A stretch of DNA of 64,000 bases from Hyalella azteca (GCF_000764305.2 NW_025936356.1:177761-241760); one strand, 5' to 3'. Shown: positions 1 to 12,685, numbered from the stretch's first letter. A program made the numbers and translations. The notes: a model not told the origin generated them from the sequence alone.

Positions 1-157
1 TGAGAGTGTCATGTGATGTTATGTCATGAGAGTGTCATGTGATGTTATGTCATGAGAGTGTCATGTGATGTTATGTCATGAGAGTGTCATGTGATGTTAT
101 GTCATGATAGTGTCATGTGATGTTATGTCATGAGAGTGTCATGTGATGGTTATGTCA
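1..157. repeat. 26-bp minisatellite, cut by window edge
   Basis: Six tandem copies of a 26-bp unit (core GAGAGTGTCATGTGATG followed by TTATGTCA). The last copy has a one-base insertion. The array starts at base 1, so its true length is unknown. It is not coding. Confidence 0.95.
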
Positions 158-3100
158 TAGTAGTACTGAGCAATAATTAGCGATTGTAATAACATTTAGT
201 TGATGGTTGTTTAAGGGTTTATAGAAGTGCCCAAAACAGCATTCACATCGCGGCATATGGTCAATAGAAATGATGTGACAGTCACTAAAATGGTTAACAA
301 TGAGATCATTGATTGCCAAATGTTTTTAATTAGATCATTGCCATAGTTATGGATAATGTTCAAGTCATGTGATTAGGTTGCTTAAAAAGGTAGCTTGATT
401 ATCTTCATTAATTAGGTTGACTAATTAGGCTGATTAATTCAATTTCCTAATAAAGGAGACTAATTTTTATCATTGCATTGTTCCGATGGTTAGTCGAACA
501 CTATTCGTAACGATATTCAATATTTATCTAGAATTATAGTCTCTCTATCAGGAACTGTCGTATTTACTGTACTTTCTTTAGGTTAATAAATGCGTACATA
601 TGAATGTTCTTAGAGAATAGCAAATTATTCTATTGAAGAGCATACCCTTCATTGAAATGATTTCTTTGGTACATAAGTATTCGTTTAGCAATATACAATA
701 CACATGCTGTGATCAAAGCGAGTTTTTATATCACGTGGTAACGTTTATTGCGTGACATTGAACTTGCCCACATGTTTTATGGCTGCACTTTAAGACCTCA
801 TAAGCCATAAAGACCAGGAAGAGGAACTGCCTTTGTGGTCTTAAGGCCATAAAAATGCACGCCCAACCCTCGCTGGAAAGGCAGGAAATTCGAGTTTATG
901 AAAAACTTCAAAAACTACTTATTAGTCATAAAATATACGGCAATTATGAAGCATGTTGCCACTAATTTGGCAGTAGATTAGGTGATAGCAGATTTTTTAT
1001 TATTCTAGTACATGAGAAGAATATCGTGAAATGCATTATTCAATTGAGTTCTATATTTCATTATATGAAATATAATGAAATATGTCTTTAGACATGTCTT
1101 TCAATAGACACGACTATGTCTTTAGACATAGTCGTGTTGCCCCAGATGCCTGTATACAGATGTTGCTTCTTTACCATAGTAGATTTTTCAAAAACATCAA
1201 ACTGTAATTTATAAAAGAACGAACATCTTCAACTTCTGTCCAGCTAGGGTGATAACCCTCAAGTTCTGCCGCAATTTAAATGCATTTATAATAGATAGCT
1301 TAATTAATTCATTTCATTTTTCTTTCTAAATGAGCATGACAATGAAAAACTTTGTCATTGTTCAAAGTACACAGTTTACAGTGTACAGCGTCGACTCTCA
1401 CTTACCGGTGACGCGATTGCTTAACATGATTGGCTCTAAGATATTACCGACTCAATATTTTATGACATGATATTATTCTCAATTGTAACTGAATGTAGAA
1501 ATTACAGCGGCAGTCAAGTATTCAGCAGCAGACAGGTATTCAGCCAAGTATTCAGCAGTAATCAGTTATTCAGTTAAGTATTCAGCAGCTCAGGAGAGCC
1601 AAGTTCTGCAACACCACAATTAGCCTCGTTCATTTATTCATGGAGTTTAAAACATTCCTCGGAACTGAGAACCAAAAGATCACTTTGCTGTACAGAACTC
1701 TGAGGGAAATACATCCATATTACTGACCTGGGAACGGAAGATTCCTCAAGCCCCGTAACGAAGCCTTCGTTTCTCATTGACTTATTCTATTTTATATTCA
1801 TTATTTCAACAAGCCTGTTGCTCAAGACCGGTAACCAAAGCTCGGTTTGCATTGAATTATTTGGTTTGTGTTATGTAAGGCTAACGCTAACGCAACTAAC
1901 GTGCTTATTATTGGGCGTGTGCAGCGAGGGGGGCGCAGAGGGGGGCGCAATTTGATAGCCGCTAATTGGGGGAACATTCGTAACGAACTATTCATCCCAT
2001 ACGAACAAGTGAAGCGAATGATTAAAATTGTCGTTTTTCCTTCATTCTGCAGGCCTTCGTATTTTGTTAGAATCGAATTTGATGTACGCGTCCATTTTGA
2101 GCTGGTGTATTTTGAAAATATTTGTTGAAAGCTGGAATTATGCTATGTCATTACTTTCATTGTTCACGTAATAATACTATTTTATTTTATACTCGACAAA
2201 TCTCGAGTGAACACATGAAAATATTTTTGTCTCTGTTTTGTTTCAGAATAATTCCGTTCGACTTATTCAGCTATGCATTCTACAATTCATTTCAAATTTC
2301 CATAATAAGAATCGATTTTAAATACAAAACTTTTAGATTTTCATTATTCCGTTCCATCAATTTGTGCAGAGACTCTAGGCTACTTCTATAAAATCCGATT
2401 TTCTGACCTCATCTGAAGAAAAAATATTTATTTAAATTCTGTGTTTCCTGAATGCTCCCACTATATTAATTATATTCGTAACCTGTTGATTGTGTGTGTA
2501 GGAGTGTACGTCCGCATGTCTGTACTAGATTTAGTCTTCAGTGTCGTCACTTATCTCAGTGTTGGTCTGTTGAATAACAATATCGGCCCAGGTCTGCCAC
2601 ACTGAGCAGGTGAGCTGTTCAGTTATCTTTGTAAGTTATATTATAAAGTTATAAAAGTTATATCTTCGTAACTTTGTGCTCGTGGAAATTACTGCGCCAT
2701 GAAATAAGTTAGCAATACATAGATAAATAATTCTATTATTGATGAAGGCGTTATATCCTGAGTTGGCAGCTCCATAAGACTGAACCCTCTTTCCCATGAA
2801 TACAATTTTATTGGCTTACTTGAGATGCTGCCATCGTTATTCTCTTTCATAAATATGCTTTCCGTAACGTTGCTCCTGTGGATTGGATAATACGTGTAAC
2901 CTTCGTTTTGTTTAGCAAGCATAGCCACCGAATTCATCCTATATATAGTGCGAACCATCATTTCATTGTCAAGGTCAAAACGTCCGAAGACACTTATTTC
3001 GCAATCGACGGAGTTCTTAATTAAGTCAATCATCACACAATCATCATTACATCACATAAATCATCATTACTTCTCGGGATTTCAAATGCGCAATGTTTTT

Positions 3101-3516
3101 CTTCAGTTAAAAAAAAAACTTCCGAACCCCGGTCTCAACACCCACCCATATCGCGCTGTGCTTACTCTGCTGCGCTCAAACTCACAATTTACCAAATTTG
3201 AACCTAAAATTCACAACAAAAAAAGCCTACAGTTTTTTTTAATTCCTCACAAACTTGCTTCGGCTGATGTCCGAACTAATTTTTGCAATTTTTCGCTTAA
3301 TTCGGACAAGTAATTTTTTGCTCTACAAATGCGGCCTGACATGTCGGCATTTGGCGATTGCAAAAATTTCGCAATCTGTCCCCGCCTGGGCGTGCAAGAG
3401 TTGCTAAGAGTTTCGCTATTGCGTTAACTCTTGAGTCTTGATTGCCTCTTGATGGGAGTCAAGAGGCTTGCGATTGCCAGGCGACTCTTGGCACAAGTTG
3501 TGGTGGATTGCTGGTG
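158..3516. other. AT-rich gene-free stretch with hairpins
   Basis: Mostly unique AT-rich sequence without a recognisable gene. It holds a loose TATTCAGCAG-type repeat at about 1505-1595 and the hairpin cluster at 1053-1138. A perfect 9-bp inverted repeat lies at 3444-3467 (GCCTCTTGA, six-base loop, TCAAGAGGC). An open frame on the minus strand (2689-3033) is discussed under findings; no function can be assigned. Confidence 0.6.
1053..1138. other. Cluster of three perfect hairpins
   Basis: Three adjacent inverted repeats: a 14-bp stem with GAA loop (1053-1066/1070-1083), a 5-bp stem around TTTA (1082-1095), and a 13-bp stem with TTTA loop (1108-1120/1125-1137). The last two share the core ATGTC-TTTA-GACAT. 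They may be a relic of a foldback element or a structured transcript; there is no direct evidence for either. Confidence 0.8.
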
Positions 3517-3619
3517 GTGAGGTGCAGGTGATGAGGTGCAGGTGATGAGGTGCAGGTGATGAGGTGCAGGTGATGAGGTGCAGGTGATGAGGTGCAGGTG
3601 ATGAGGTGCAGGTGATGAG
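3517..3619. repeat. 14-bp minisatellite (GAGGTGCAGGTGAT)
   Basis: About seven near-perfect copies of a 14-bp G/T-rich unit. Purely tandem, not coding. Confidence 0.95.
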
Positions 3620-4663
3620 CAATTTACTCACAAGACGCGGGTTGACTTTACTCATTACCCTCGATTTTTCCCTCACAACCAACATGCATAAGCTCATAAA
3701 ATAACTATAAACTGAGAAGTACTGTTAATAATAAGGCTTATTGTGAGGGAATTAAGATCGAGGGAATCTGCATCAGAGTCACACATCAATACCAAAATAA
3801 CTGATCCTATCTATGCGTAATGATTAGAAACTAATAATTCTAATTGAAGGCCTAATGAATAATTATTTAACGTAGGTCATTCAATGCCACAATTACAATA
3901 ACGTGAAGAGATTTTTAATATTGATTCATGTAATTAGAAGTCAATAGTTTCCGACATGACTGTTGGATGCCTGTTGATGCGTTGAACTGTTGGCTGCAAT
4001 GTTACCAGTGTTGGGCAAGTTTTCAACGACCACCCGTACAACCGGCAACATTATTCAACAGGTCCGTCTTGTTCAACAGATCTTCAATGGAGGACTCAAC
4101 GGTAACCTAATGAAACTCTACAGAACAAAAAAAAATATTCATAGTCTTATTTAGATTGAAGCTTGAAAATTTACTTATTTACTGAACTATTAAATTACTA
4201 TTAATAATATATATTGGGAATGCAAAATTAAAATTAAGGATAAAAATAGTCAGAAGGATTGGGATTCTCAACCCTTCCTATTTAGAAGTATGATGCGCGC
4301 TCATCGTTAGCAAGATAAGGCACTCAACAGAAGCGACGTGGCCACAAAAGTTAAAATGAACAAATTCAGGAATTTCAAGCGAGTTTTGACTCTCAATTAG
4401 AACATTTCAGCAAATTTTTAAGCTTCCAATTCAGACATTTAACGAGTTTTTCAAATTCTCAATTCCTGCATTTGATAAAGTTTCAACTTCTAATTAAGGC
4501 ATTTTAGCTTCTTTTAATGCTTTCAATTCAGTATTTAAGCGATTTTAAACTATCAATTCAGAAAATTTATTGAGTTTTAGTGCTCGTAATCACGAGACCC
4601 TGAACAGTTTTTAAAATAAATGAGGACTATCAACATTTCCTAAGCTCCAGTGCATAACATTCA
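3620..4663. other. AT-rich unique sequence
   Basis: No gene or clear repeat seen. The 4370-4570 part has loose recurrences of a phrase like AGTTTT...CAATTCAG with an ATTT/AGCG tail at about 60-bp intervals, perhaps a decayed tandem repeat. Confidence 0.4.
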
Positions 4664-4991
4664 AACCTCCAACAATAATTAAGTATATTGAATTTATCCT
4701 CCAACAAGAATTAAGTATTTTGAATTTATCCTCAAACAATAATTAAGTATATTGAATTTTTCCTCAAACAATAATTAAGTATATTGAATTTATCCTCAAA
4801 CAATAGTTGAGTATATTGAATTTATCCTCAAACAATAGTTAGGTATATTGAATTTGTCCTCAAACAATAATTAAGTATATTGAATTTGTCCTCAAACAAT
4901 AATTAAGTATATTGAATTTATCCTCAAACAATAGTTAAGTATATTGAATTTATCCTCAAACAATAATTAATAAGTACATTGAATTTATCCT
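4664..4991. repeat. 32-bp AT-rich minisatellite
   Basis: About ten copies of a 32-bp unit built on AATTAAGTATATTGAATTT followed by a CCTCAAACAAT linker. Period checked by spacing of AAGTA at 4681 and 4713. Copies differ at a few positions (AATTAAG/AGTTGAG/AGTTAGG), and the last has a 4-base insertion. Confidence 0.95.
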
Positions 4992-5508
4992 TGCACTCGT
5001 GGAGCTTGTAGGCTCTCTAAAAATCACCCAAAATGCTTCATACAAAACTCAGGCCTGCACTTTAAAAGCCTTCTTCTTTCACGAGTTTTTGAAGACCATT
5101 ACAGCTGCTATTGCAGCTGCTACAGCTGTTATTGCAGTCATATTCGCGAGTATTTGCAGCAGCTGTTGACAGCAGCAGCGCAATATGAGCAGCTGTTTGC
5201 TGCTGTACAGAGTTTGCTTTGACAGACGAGAAAACAAGTGAGTTGTTTTTACAATAACATACCTGGTGTTTGTTCAAGCTGCTCTGGCTAAAATTGGTAG
5301 AGTTAAAACAAGTCATAGACATTCATTTAAATTTGTATTTTCTTGAATATATTGTGAAATTTTAATTGTATTTTATTTCAGAAACGGTTACAGTTTTTCT
5401 CGAGGAAGTAACACATTTCATTTCCCTCCATCACTCAAAGTTGAGAATATTTCTTCATCACGAAAATCGATATTCACAGCAATATTCCACATCACCAACA
5501 TCATCAAT
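4992..5508. other. Unique sequence with CAGCTG cluster
   Basis: No gene recognised. Between about 5100 and 5210 there are many GCAGCTGTT/GCTGCTA words, which give Ala/Cys/Asn-rich reading frames by composition only. Confidence 0.4.
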
Positions 5509-5633
5509 GCACCTAATACTATACATCACATGTGCTGCACCTAATACTATAAATCACATACGCTGCACCTAATACAATACATCACATACGCTGCACCTAA
5601 TACTATACATCACATGTGCTGCACCTAATAAAT
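5509..5633. repeat. 28-bp minisatellite
   Basis: Just over four copies of a 28-bp unit with core TGCACCTAATACTATACATC and CACATGTGC/CACATACGC variants. Period from GCAC at 5509 and 5537. Confidence 0.9.
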
Positions 5634-6822
5634 TATATTTTTAATTTAATTTTATTTTAATTACAATTGTTCTTTTCAATTCAACTTTCAGAATAATGCT
5701 CAACTTTTCCCCAACTTCGACGACGAGCTCAAGCTTGAGTTGGATTGCATAACTCATTGATGAGTTGATATGCACTGTTGAATTAAGGCATATGACATGC
5801 TTACTAAATGTCCTATAGCTTATTATAGATCTAGCTCTAATAATAGCTATAGCTGATATTCAGAAGTATTCTCGTGGTAACGGTAGTAACTGGATATCTT
5901 ATACTGAATTACTAAGGATACTTTGTTTTTCTTAGGCTGATAATCTTTTATTGCCTTCAACAGAATTTTGCTCATGACTTGGCTGAAACTATATTGTTTC
6001 TTCAACGTGTTGATTGCCAGGGTTAAGTCCTTATAAACTCCCGAAGAGTAATTGGAATTTAAAGGGGAAGGGTTTTGAAGAAATTTTGAGTACCAGTGAT
6101 GAAAGTGGAATGGCATCAAAATTGTGGAAAGTAATTAAATTTATGCTTGATTTTTGGGATTCCCAAGTAACTTTAGAAGTAGAAGCAAGAAATCTATAAT
6201 GAAATGAGCTACAAATAACATAACCAGACAGGGAAGTAATACTGATAAGCGGAGAAATTCTATTATATTTGATGCTCATGTTCAAAAATTTTATTCCAGG
6301 CAGTTTTTAATTTGAAAATTTTATTTCAAAATTTTATATATTCATTATACTTCAGAAAGCTTGTATACCTAGCAGAAATGCAATACGTTAACTCTAATGG
6401 CATTAGTGGAGTTTGGGAATTGGCGTGATCTTAACTGTATGTAATCTCTGAATGTGATGACTGTAGTGATGAATTCATCACATTAATTAACTGATGTTAT
6501 AACCAATGTAGGAATCACGAAGTGTATTGCAGGGCTGAAGCCACGGGGGGCATGAAGTACACGGGTCTAGTGCCACCTATAGAGACCAATAATAGCTAGT
6601 GGATAGTGGCTAATGACTAGTAGCTAGTGGCTAGTGACTGGTGCGATCCCGTGTAGGATATTAAAGGATATGCGAAACACAGGCTCATATATCAGGATCT
6701 GATTACAATTCTAATATCATAAGACTATCCTGCGTTCCAGGGAGCCACGATCACAGAACACGCGTGGCTGCGGCCGAGCACAAAATGCAGAGAAGGCTTA
6801 GCACTGCGCATGACAGCTTCAA
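5634..6822. other. AT-rich unique sequence
   Basis: No supported gene. Short ORFs on both strands at 5847-6285 overlap each other and have no recognisable domain. A loose CTAGTGGCTAGTGACT repeat lies at about 6590-6645. Confidence 0.5.
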
Positions 6823-7018
6823 TGTTAACTGTTAACTGTTGACTGTTAACTGTTGACTGTTAACTGTTGACTGTTGACTGTTGACTGTTGACTGTTGACT
6901 GTTAACTGTTGACTGTTAACTGTTAACTGTTAACTGTTAACTGTTAACCGTTAACCGTTAACCGTTAACCGTTAACTGTTAACTGTTAACTGTTAACTGT
7001 TAACTGTTAACCGTTAAC
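6823..7018. repeat. 7-bp array TGTTAAC/TGTTGAC/CGTTAAC
   Basis: About 28 copies of a heptamer. Three variants occur in blocks: TGTTAAC and TGTTGAC mixed first, then a run of TGTTAAC, a block of CGTTAAC, and TGTTAAC again. GTTAAC is a palindromic 6-mer, so most copies are self-complementary cores. Confidence 0.95.
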
Positions 7019-8033
7019 TTAAGCTTGTGGGGTGGCACTGCATTGAAGAGCAATGCAAGGTAGTGCAATACAGTGCGCTGCAGTACAGTGCGTTGCAGTG
7101 TGCAAGGTAGTGCAGTATAGTGTGCTGCAATGCAGTACACTGCACGTCAGACTCACTGCCACCATGCAGTGAGAGGAAGGAAAAATTGTATTCAATTAGT
7201 ATTCTTTGCATAACCCCAAAATTAACGCTTTTTTAAGTTCTGGTTTACTTGTGAAATGATGGTAGCGCACCTTCGCTTTTGATTTACCAACTACCACTTG
7301 TGTTTTATTATATTATTGCTTTATACTATATACATAGCATGCGGTGGTGTCGAGGGTTGGAGATGCTAAGTTGGAATGGAATCTGCTAATATTTTCGGTG
7401 GGCCATGTGGGGGCTCCTCGCGCCAGGTGGGCCAATTTCCGCCTCTCCTAAATGTGGAATTACTAACAAGATTCGTACCAGTTAGAACATGATAGACGCA
7501 AAAACATTATTGCGAATAAAGTAAAGTTGAATGATGCTGAACGTAAAAATATGCCTGTGAATGTCTCGTCAAGTTGAATTAAAAACTAAAAAAAAACACT
7601 GCATTTAAGACATTTATAGTCAATTGAAACGTAATTTTATGCTACTGAATGAATAAAAATTGAAGCAGCTTGCTGTTGAATTTTTTAAGCTCGGCCAATA
7701 TAGAGAAAACCCTAGCCGGCCCTGATACTGCCACACTACGGCCGTCCTCGATCGTGCCATGAATGTAACAGGATTGAACCCTGAGTCCTAGCTAGTGAAC
7801 CCTGAGTGATCCCTTAGTGAACTCTCAATGAACTTTCACTGTGGCTTCGGTGAGCAATGATTCAACCCACAGACATCTTTTTAGGTATCCGTATACTGAT
7901 TGTTTCTACTATTTCGAGTAAAAAACAAAATTACCGTCCGTGTGTCATCATTGCATCAGCATCGAATCGATGAAAATTTATTCTTGACACGTCCCTTGAC
8001 AGGCTCATAACCGCTCTAAATTCATCCGTGCGT
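7019..8033. other. Gene-free sequence, CAGTGC-rich start
   Basis: Bases 7025-7150 are dense in GCAGTGC/TGCAGTAC words that can fold back on themselves. The remainder is unique and AT-rich with no recognised gene. Confidence 0.4.
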
Positions 8034-8475
8034 TGGCCCTATAATTCATCAGGAAATCGGCCTTAATTTAACAGTAAATCTGCCCTGGCAAGTCCGTAAT
8101 TCGGTCCTGATCCTTCCGTAAATCGTCTCTAATTCTTCCCTGAATTGGCTCTAATTCGTCCCTAAATTAACTATGATTCGTCCCTAAATCGGCCCTGTTT
8201 TATATGAAATCGGTCTTGATACGTCCCCAACACGGCCTTGATTCATTCCTAATTTGGCCTGGATTCATCCCTAGACCGGCCCTAATCTATCTCTAAATTG
8301 CCTTGACTCGTCCCTAAATCGGCCTGATTCGTTCATAAATCGACCATGATTCGTCCATAAATGGTCCCTAATTCTCTCTTAGCGGCTAAGATTCATCAAT
8401 AAATCAGCCCTGTTTCGTCTTTAAATCTGCCGTGAGTCGTTCCTAAATCGGCCTTGATTCTTCCCTAAATCATCC
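8034..8475. repeat. Degenerate ~22-bp minisatellite
   Basis: Around twenty diverged copies of a phrase like GATTCGTCCCTAAATCGGCC. Copy lengths drift, so this is an old, decaying array compared with the near-perfect ones elsewhere in the window. Confidence 0.8.
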
Positions 8476-8694
8476 GAACAGTTCACAGAGCAAGCAGGTT
8501 CCTAAACAATTGCCCGGACCTGCCAATGCTCGCGCACAGTTTAGGAAACATATTCATCGAACAAAAGCTTATACAAAAAAGCTGGATGGAATATGCTGAT
8601 AAAAAAGATGTTATAAGAAGATTACGAGTTTGACGTGACAGCACAATAGACCTGAGGGCCGAGTGTATCGAAAGTCTTGCATCGTTCATTGTAG

Positions 8695-8868
8695 TAATGG
8701 ACGGCGGGACATCGTCCTGTTCAGTAATGGACGGCGGGACATCGTCCTGTGCAGTAATGGACGGCGGGACAAATAATGGACGGCGGGACATCGTCCTGTT
8801 CAGTAATGGACGGCGGGACATCGTCCTGTGCAGTAATGGACGGCGGGACATCGTCCTGTTCAGTAATG
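8695..8868. repeat. 30-bp minisatellite
   Basis: Nearly six copies of a 30-bp unit starting TAATGGACGGCGGGACATCG and ending TCCTGTTCAG. One internal copy is shortened at about 8769. Open frames on both strands (MDGGTSSC-type and its antisense) reflect the repeat only. Confidence 0.95.
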
Positions 8869-9221
8869 TAAAGGTCTCACTATAAGACTTATTTCATGAG
8901 ATTTAAAACAGATGGACTGGATGTGAGTTACGGGTTTTAGTTATTCATTCATAAGGTCATAGTTATTTATCGTTATAGGGTAATTACGTACGAAACATAG
9001 GTATAGTTGCAGATATATTACCATGTCATTATTCAAGCAATATTCTCCTAAAAGCTACAGACTTTTAGAACGGTTATGGCGGCTGGTAAATTTTGGCACT
9101 TCTTGGACCGTATGGACTAAAACTTCGAGACTCTAACAAAACTTTGATATTCTAAATTTTTAGAAGTTCTTTTTACGGAAAGTTTAAGATTCGAAGACGA
9201 TTAGGCCATCATTTTACCATT
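8869..9221. other. AT-rich unique sequence
   Basis: No gene, repeat or RNA recognised. Confidence 0.4.
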
Positions 9222-9366
9222 CACCATCACCCGAAGTAGCCTTCACTACCACCCGAAGCAGCCTTCACTACCACGCGAAGCAGCCTTCACTACCACGTGA
9301 AGCAGCCTTCACTACCACCCGAAGCAGCCTTCACTACCACCCGAAGCAGCCTTCACTACCTCGCGA
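9222..9366. repeat. 22-bp minisatellite
   Basis: About six copies of a 22-bp unit, CCTTCACTACCACCCGAAGC plus AG. CCCG/CGCG/CGTG variants occur at one site. Confidence 0.95.
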
Positions 9367-9974
9367 ACCATGGTGAGGGGGAGGTGAAGAGGGAGATATA
9401 TGAAGGGGGAGAGGTGGAGGAAGAGGGTCCATTAATGTAGCGGAAGAGAGAAGAAGAAAGAGGAAAGTGAAAAGGGACGGGGAAATGGCTGGGCTGTGGT
9501 TTTAGGGGTAAAAGTGAAGATAGTAGTGGAAGGTAGAAGAGAAAAGGGTAGGAGTAAAAGGAAGATGAATGTCGTAATTAAGAGAGGTTGAAAAGGCTTA
9601 GGAAGCTGATGGTTGGTGCTAGGCAGTGTTGAAACTAGGCAAGATCGAGACCAGGCAGGATCGATGTTTCGGTTTGCAGTTGTGTATTTTACCTAGCCGC
9701 TGAGGACAGACTGGCTTCACACGAACCAGTTTCAAAGGAATTCTTGCAGCGTGCCTGTTCTTGATGGCGTAGTTGATGTGGCAAGCGCCACATCAAGCAG
9801 CACAGCCTTTGTAAGGCGCAGGTCGCCTTACATTCAAGGACTCTAAAGGCAGCCGAGGTGCGGCGGGCGCCTATAAGGAGGCAAATTGAAGGCTCAGGAG
9901 GCGACAAAGCAGCGCCTGCGACTGATATTAAATTCCAGGCGCCCGACCTGGATACTTGACACACTTCTGACCTG
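9367..9974. other. Purine-rich then unique sequence
   Basis: 9370-9600 is strongly purine-rich on the + strand. 9690-9960 is more GC-rich with small hairpins: a perfect 10-bp stem TTGATGTGGC/GCCACATCAA at 9773-9796 with AAGC loop, and an 8-bp stem GTAAGGCG/CGCCTTAC near 9810-9830. The open frame at 9689-9964 (-) has no recognisable domain. Confidence 0.5.
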
Positions 9975-10417
9975 AGGGAAGTGAGGGAAGTGAGGGGAGT
10001 AAGGGAAGTGAGGGGAGTGAGGAAAGTGAGGGAAGTGAGGGAAGTGAGGGGAGTAAGGGAAGTGAGGGGAGTGAGGGGAGTGAGGGGAGTGAGGGAAGTG
10101 AGGGGAGTGAGGGAAGTGAGGGAAGTGAGGGAGAGGGAGTGAGGGAGTGAGGGAGTGAGGGCAATGAGGGGAGTGAGGGAAGTGAGGGGAGTGAGGGAAG
10201 TGAAGGGAAGGAAAGGAGTGAGGGAACTGAAGAAAATAAGGGGAGTCTGGGGAATGAGGGAATTACGGAGTGAAGGAGTGAGGGAGTAAGGGAAGTGAGG
10301 GGAGTGAGGGAGCGAGGGAGTGAAGAAATTAAGGTGAGTGAGGGAAATTAATGGAATGAGGGGAGTGAGGTGATTGAGGGAGTTAGTGAAATGAGGGGAG
10401 TGAAGGAAGTGTGAAAA
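9975..10417. repeat. Polypurine GTGAGGGAA-type array
   Basis: About 440 bp made of variants of GTGAGGGAA/GTGAGGGGA. The + strand is nearly all purines apart from the periodic T. Low-complexity Pro/Leu/Ser frames on the other strand are by-products. Confidence 0.9.
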
Positions 10418-12005
10418 AAGCGTAGGTAATTCAGTATTTATTTTATACTATAATATTTAACATAGCTTATGTGCAGGTGTTGAAAAGGATATGAATTTAG
10501 GTGAAACGATACGGAGCGTGTTTCGTGACAGTTGGCCGGGGTGTTGTTTACATTGAACTTTGACCAGCCTATCGCGAGGGAAATTCCATCAGTGGGGGAA
10601 TTCGGTGTCACTTCCACGGGTAGGCTTAACTGTGCGACGTTTCCATACATAAGAACCCTAAAATTCGCACCAAAATGTTTTTCTATTGTGGTGACCGTCA
10701 CGCCAGTACGGTTTGCAGATATCTCCGCAGACGTAGGTGACGGCCACAGAAATAACGGCCGCGCGGAATTTCGACACGTTCATACCACTGCGACTCCGAT
10801 ATAATAACGTCAGAAATCTACGATTAACGGCCTTAACATCGATTATTTGTACGGCCAACATACATTGCTACGGTTGTAACTCGGCCGTGAGACAACGCGA
10901 GAGGCCAAAAGACGTCCAACGATTATAACGCCGGCAATCAGAAGATTAAAGATTTTGAGCACTGAGCAACAATTATCATCGGTACGGTCATCAGCACGGT
11001 ACGGTCACTGTCATTGTCAGTGGCGGGACGGTCACCAACAGCAGAAGTACGGCAATGAGCTTGCAGTAACATCATCGACGAGGAAGACTTTACCACTCTC
11101 TTTTAATGTACGGTCGTTATAAAACAATCTACGGCCAGACTGACCGTGCGACATCTATATCAGCGAGACATGACGGCTATGGAGAAAGAACGGCCGGGGG
11201 AAAAGGGAAGCGTGGATACGGCTGCGGTACGGCAGCTGGAAATACGGCCGCAAACGTGTGCGTGAAGTGCACGGTCGTATACGACAGTGGGAAGAGTGAG
11301 CAAGATAGAAACGTTTAGAAAAAGCAGAAATTTACAACTCTGAGGGAACTGCAGGAGGGAAATTTCATGTAGATGAGACGAGGGAGATGAAGTAATAAAT
11401 AAAAAGTGAGTTATCGAGGACGAGTGATACAACAAATGCCTGGGATAGGCAGTAGGGAGTGAGTGAAAACGAAAAACGAGGAAGCGGTTAAATTGAGGGA
11501 TCACAATTGCAAAGAAAGTCTGGAATAAGCAAGCAACGGAGAAAGGAGAGTACTGAGGAAAGCTAAGCAGGTGAGGGTTGGGGTCTAATTTTGTTAAAAA
11601 ATCGGAGTTAGGAAAGAGTAGGAAACTTTGGAAGTTAAAGAAGTGAACAGAGAAGGAAATGAGGCTGAGAGATAGAAAACTGAATGGAGATTGTAGAAGT
11701 GAAGGAAATTATGAAATGAGGTGAGTGAAGGACGAGTTTTAAGTGAAGGAATAAAAAATAACAAGCTTCAGCCGGACACGAGGGCGAACTGGGAACTGAA
11801 GCAAAAAAATATTAAGTAAGATGTGTAGAGAGGGAAAGGAGAGAGAGAGATGGGGGGTGGGAGAGAGTGAGGAGAGGAGAAAAGAGAGGGAGGGTGAGAG
11901 AGTGGGGTGAGTGGGTGGAGGTGTGGGTAAGATAAATGACAGATTTACGAGATACGAAAATGCAGGCAGCCATAAAATGAGCCCCAGCTGCCATATCAAC
12001 AGAGT
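10418..12005. other. Gene-free, ACGG-rich then purine-rich
   Basis: 10500-11300 is rich in ACGGCC/ACGGTC words scattered without a strict period. 11320-11920 is purine-rich on the + strand. Open frames up to 114 aa lack any recognisable domain and overlap on both strands. Confidence 0.4.
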
Positions 12006-12302
12006 AAGTAGCCATATAATCAGGGCAAGTAGCAACATATATATCAGCGCCAGTAGCCATATATCCAGCCCCAGTAGCCACATATATTCGGCACCAGTAG
12101 CCATATATCCAGCATCAGTAGCCATATATCCAGCGCCAGTAGCCATATATCCAGCGCCAGTAGCCATATATCCAGCCCCAGTAGCCACATATATTCTGCG
12201 CAAGTAGCCATATATTCGGCACCAGTAGCCAAATATCCAGCATAAATAGCCATATATCCAGCCCCAGTAGCCATATATCCAGCCACAGTAGCCATATATG
12301 GC
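12006..12302. repeat. 21/23-bp minisatellite
   Basis: About 14 copies of a unit with core AGTAGCCATATATCCAGC. Spacing alternates between 21 and 23 bp (CATATATTCGGC copies are longer). Repetitive Tyr/Trp/Met frames at 11739-12353 (-) derive from it. Confidence 0.9.
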
Positions 12303-12685
12303 TGACGGTCTCTCTCTGCAAATCCTCTTACGCCGACGTGCGATCCATCTCACGGAAATCCTTCATAAATCTCGATCTGGGATTTAGAATTCGCTGAGGA
12401 AACCGCGTCAATATTTTACCGTGTGTTTTATAAGTCAATATATGATTTGTTATGTATAGTATATATATGATTTGTTTTTATAATACAGGAAAAATACAGA
12501 AAACTTTAAACTTGAACTTAGTACGACTAATTTGAACTGAACATGATTTCTGAAGTTCTGAATTTAATCGTTTGAGAACATGTTCAACATTCAAAAAAGT
12601 TAAAATTCTTCGAAATTCTTTTTGAATTATAATATAAATGTATATATATAATGAATAATTTGAGCCGTTAAAATGGATCAAATTA
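12303..12685. other. AT-rich unique sequence
   Basis: No gene or repeat recognised. Confidence 0.4.

Noticed and set aside
6823..7018. Telomere-like repeat
   Set aside because: The heptamer TGTTAAC is not a known arthropod telomere unit (TTAGG type) and sits inside ordinary sequence.
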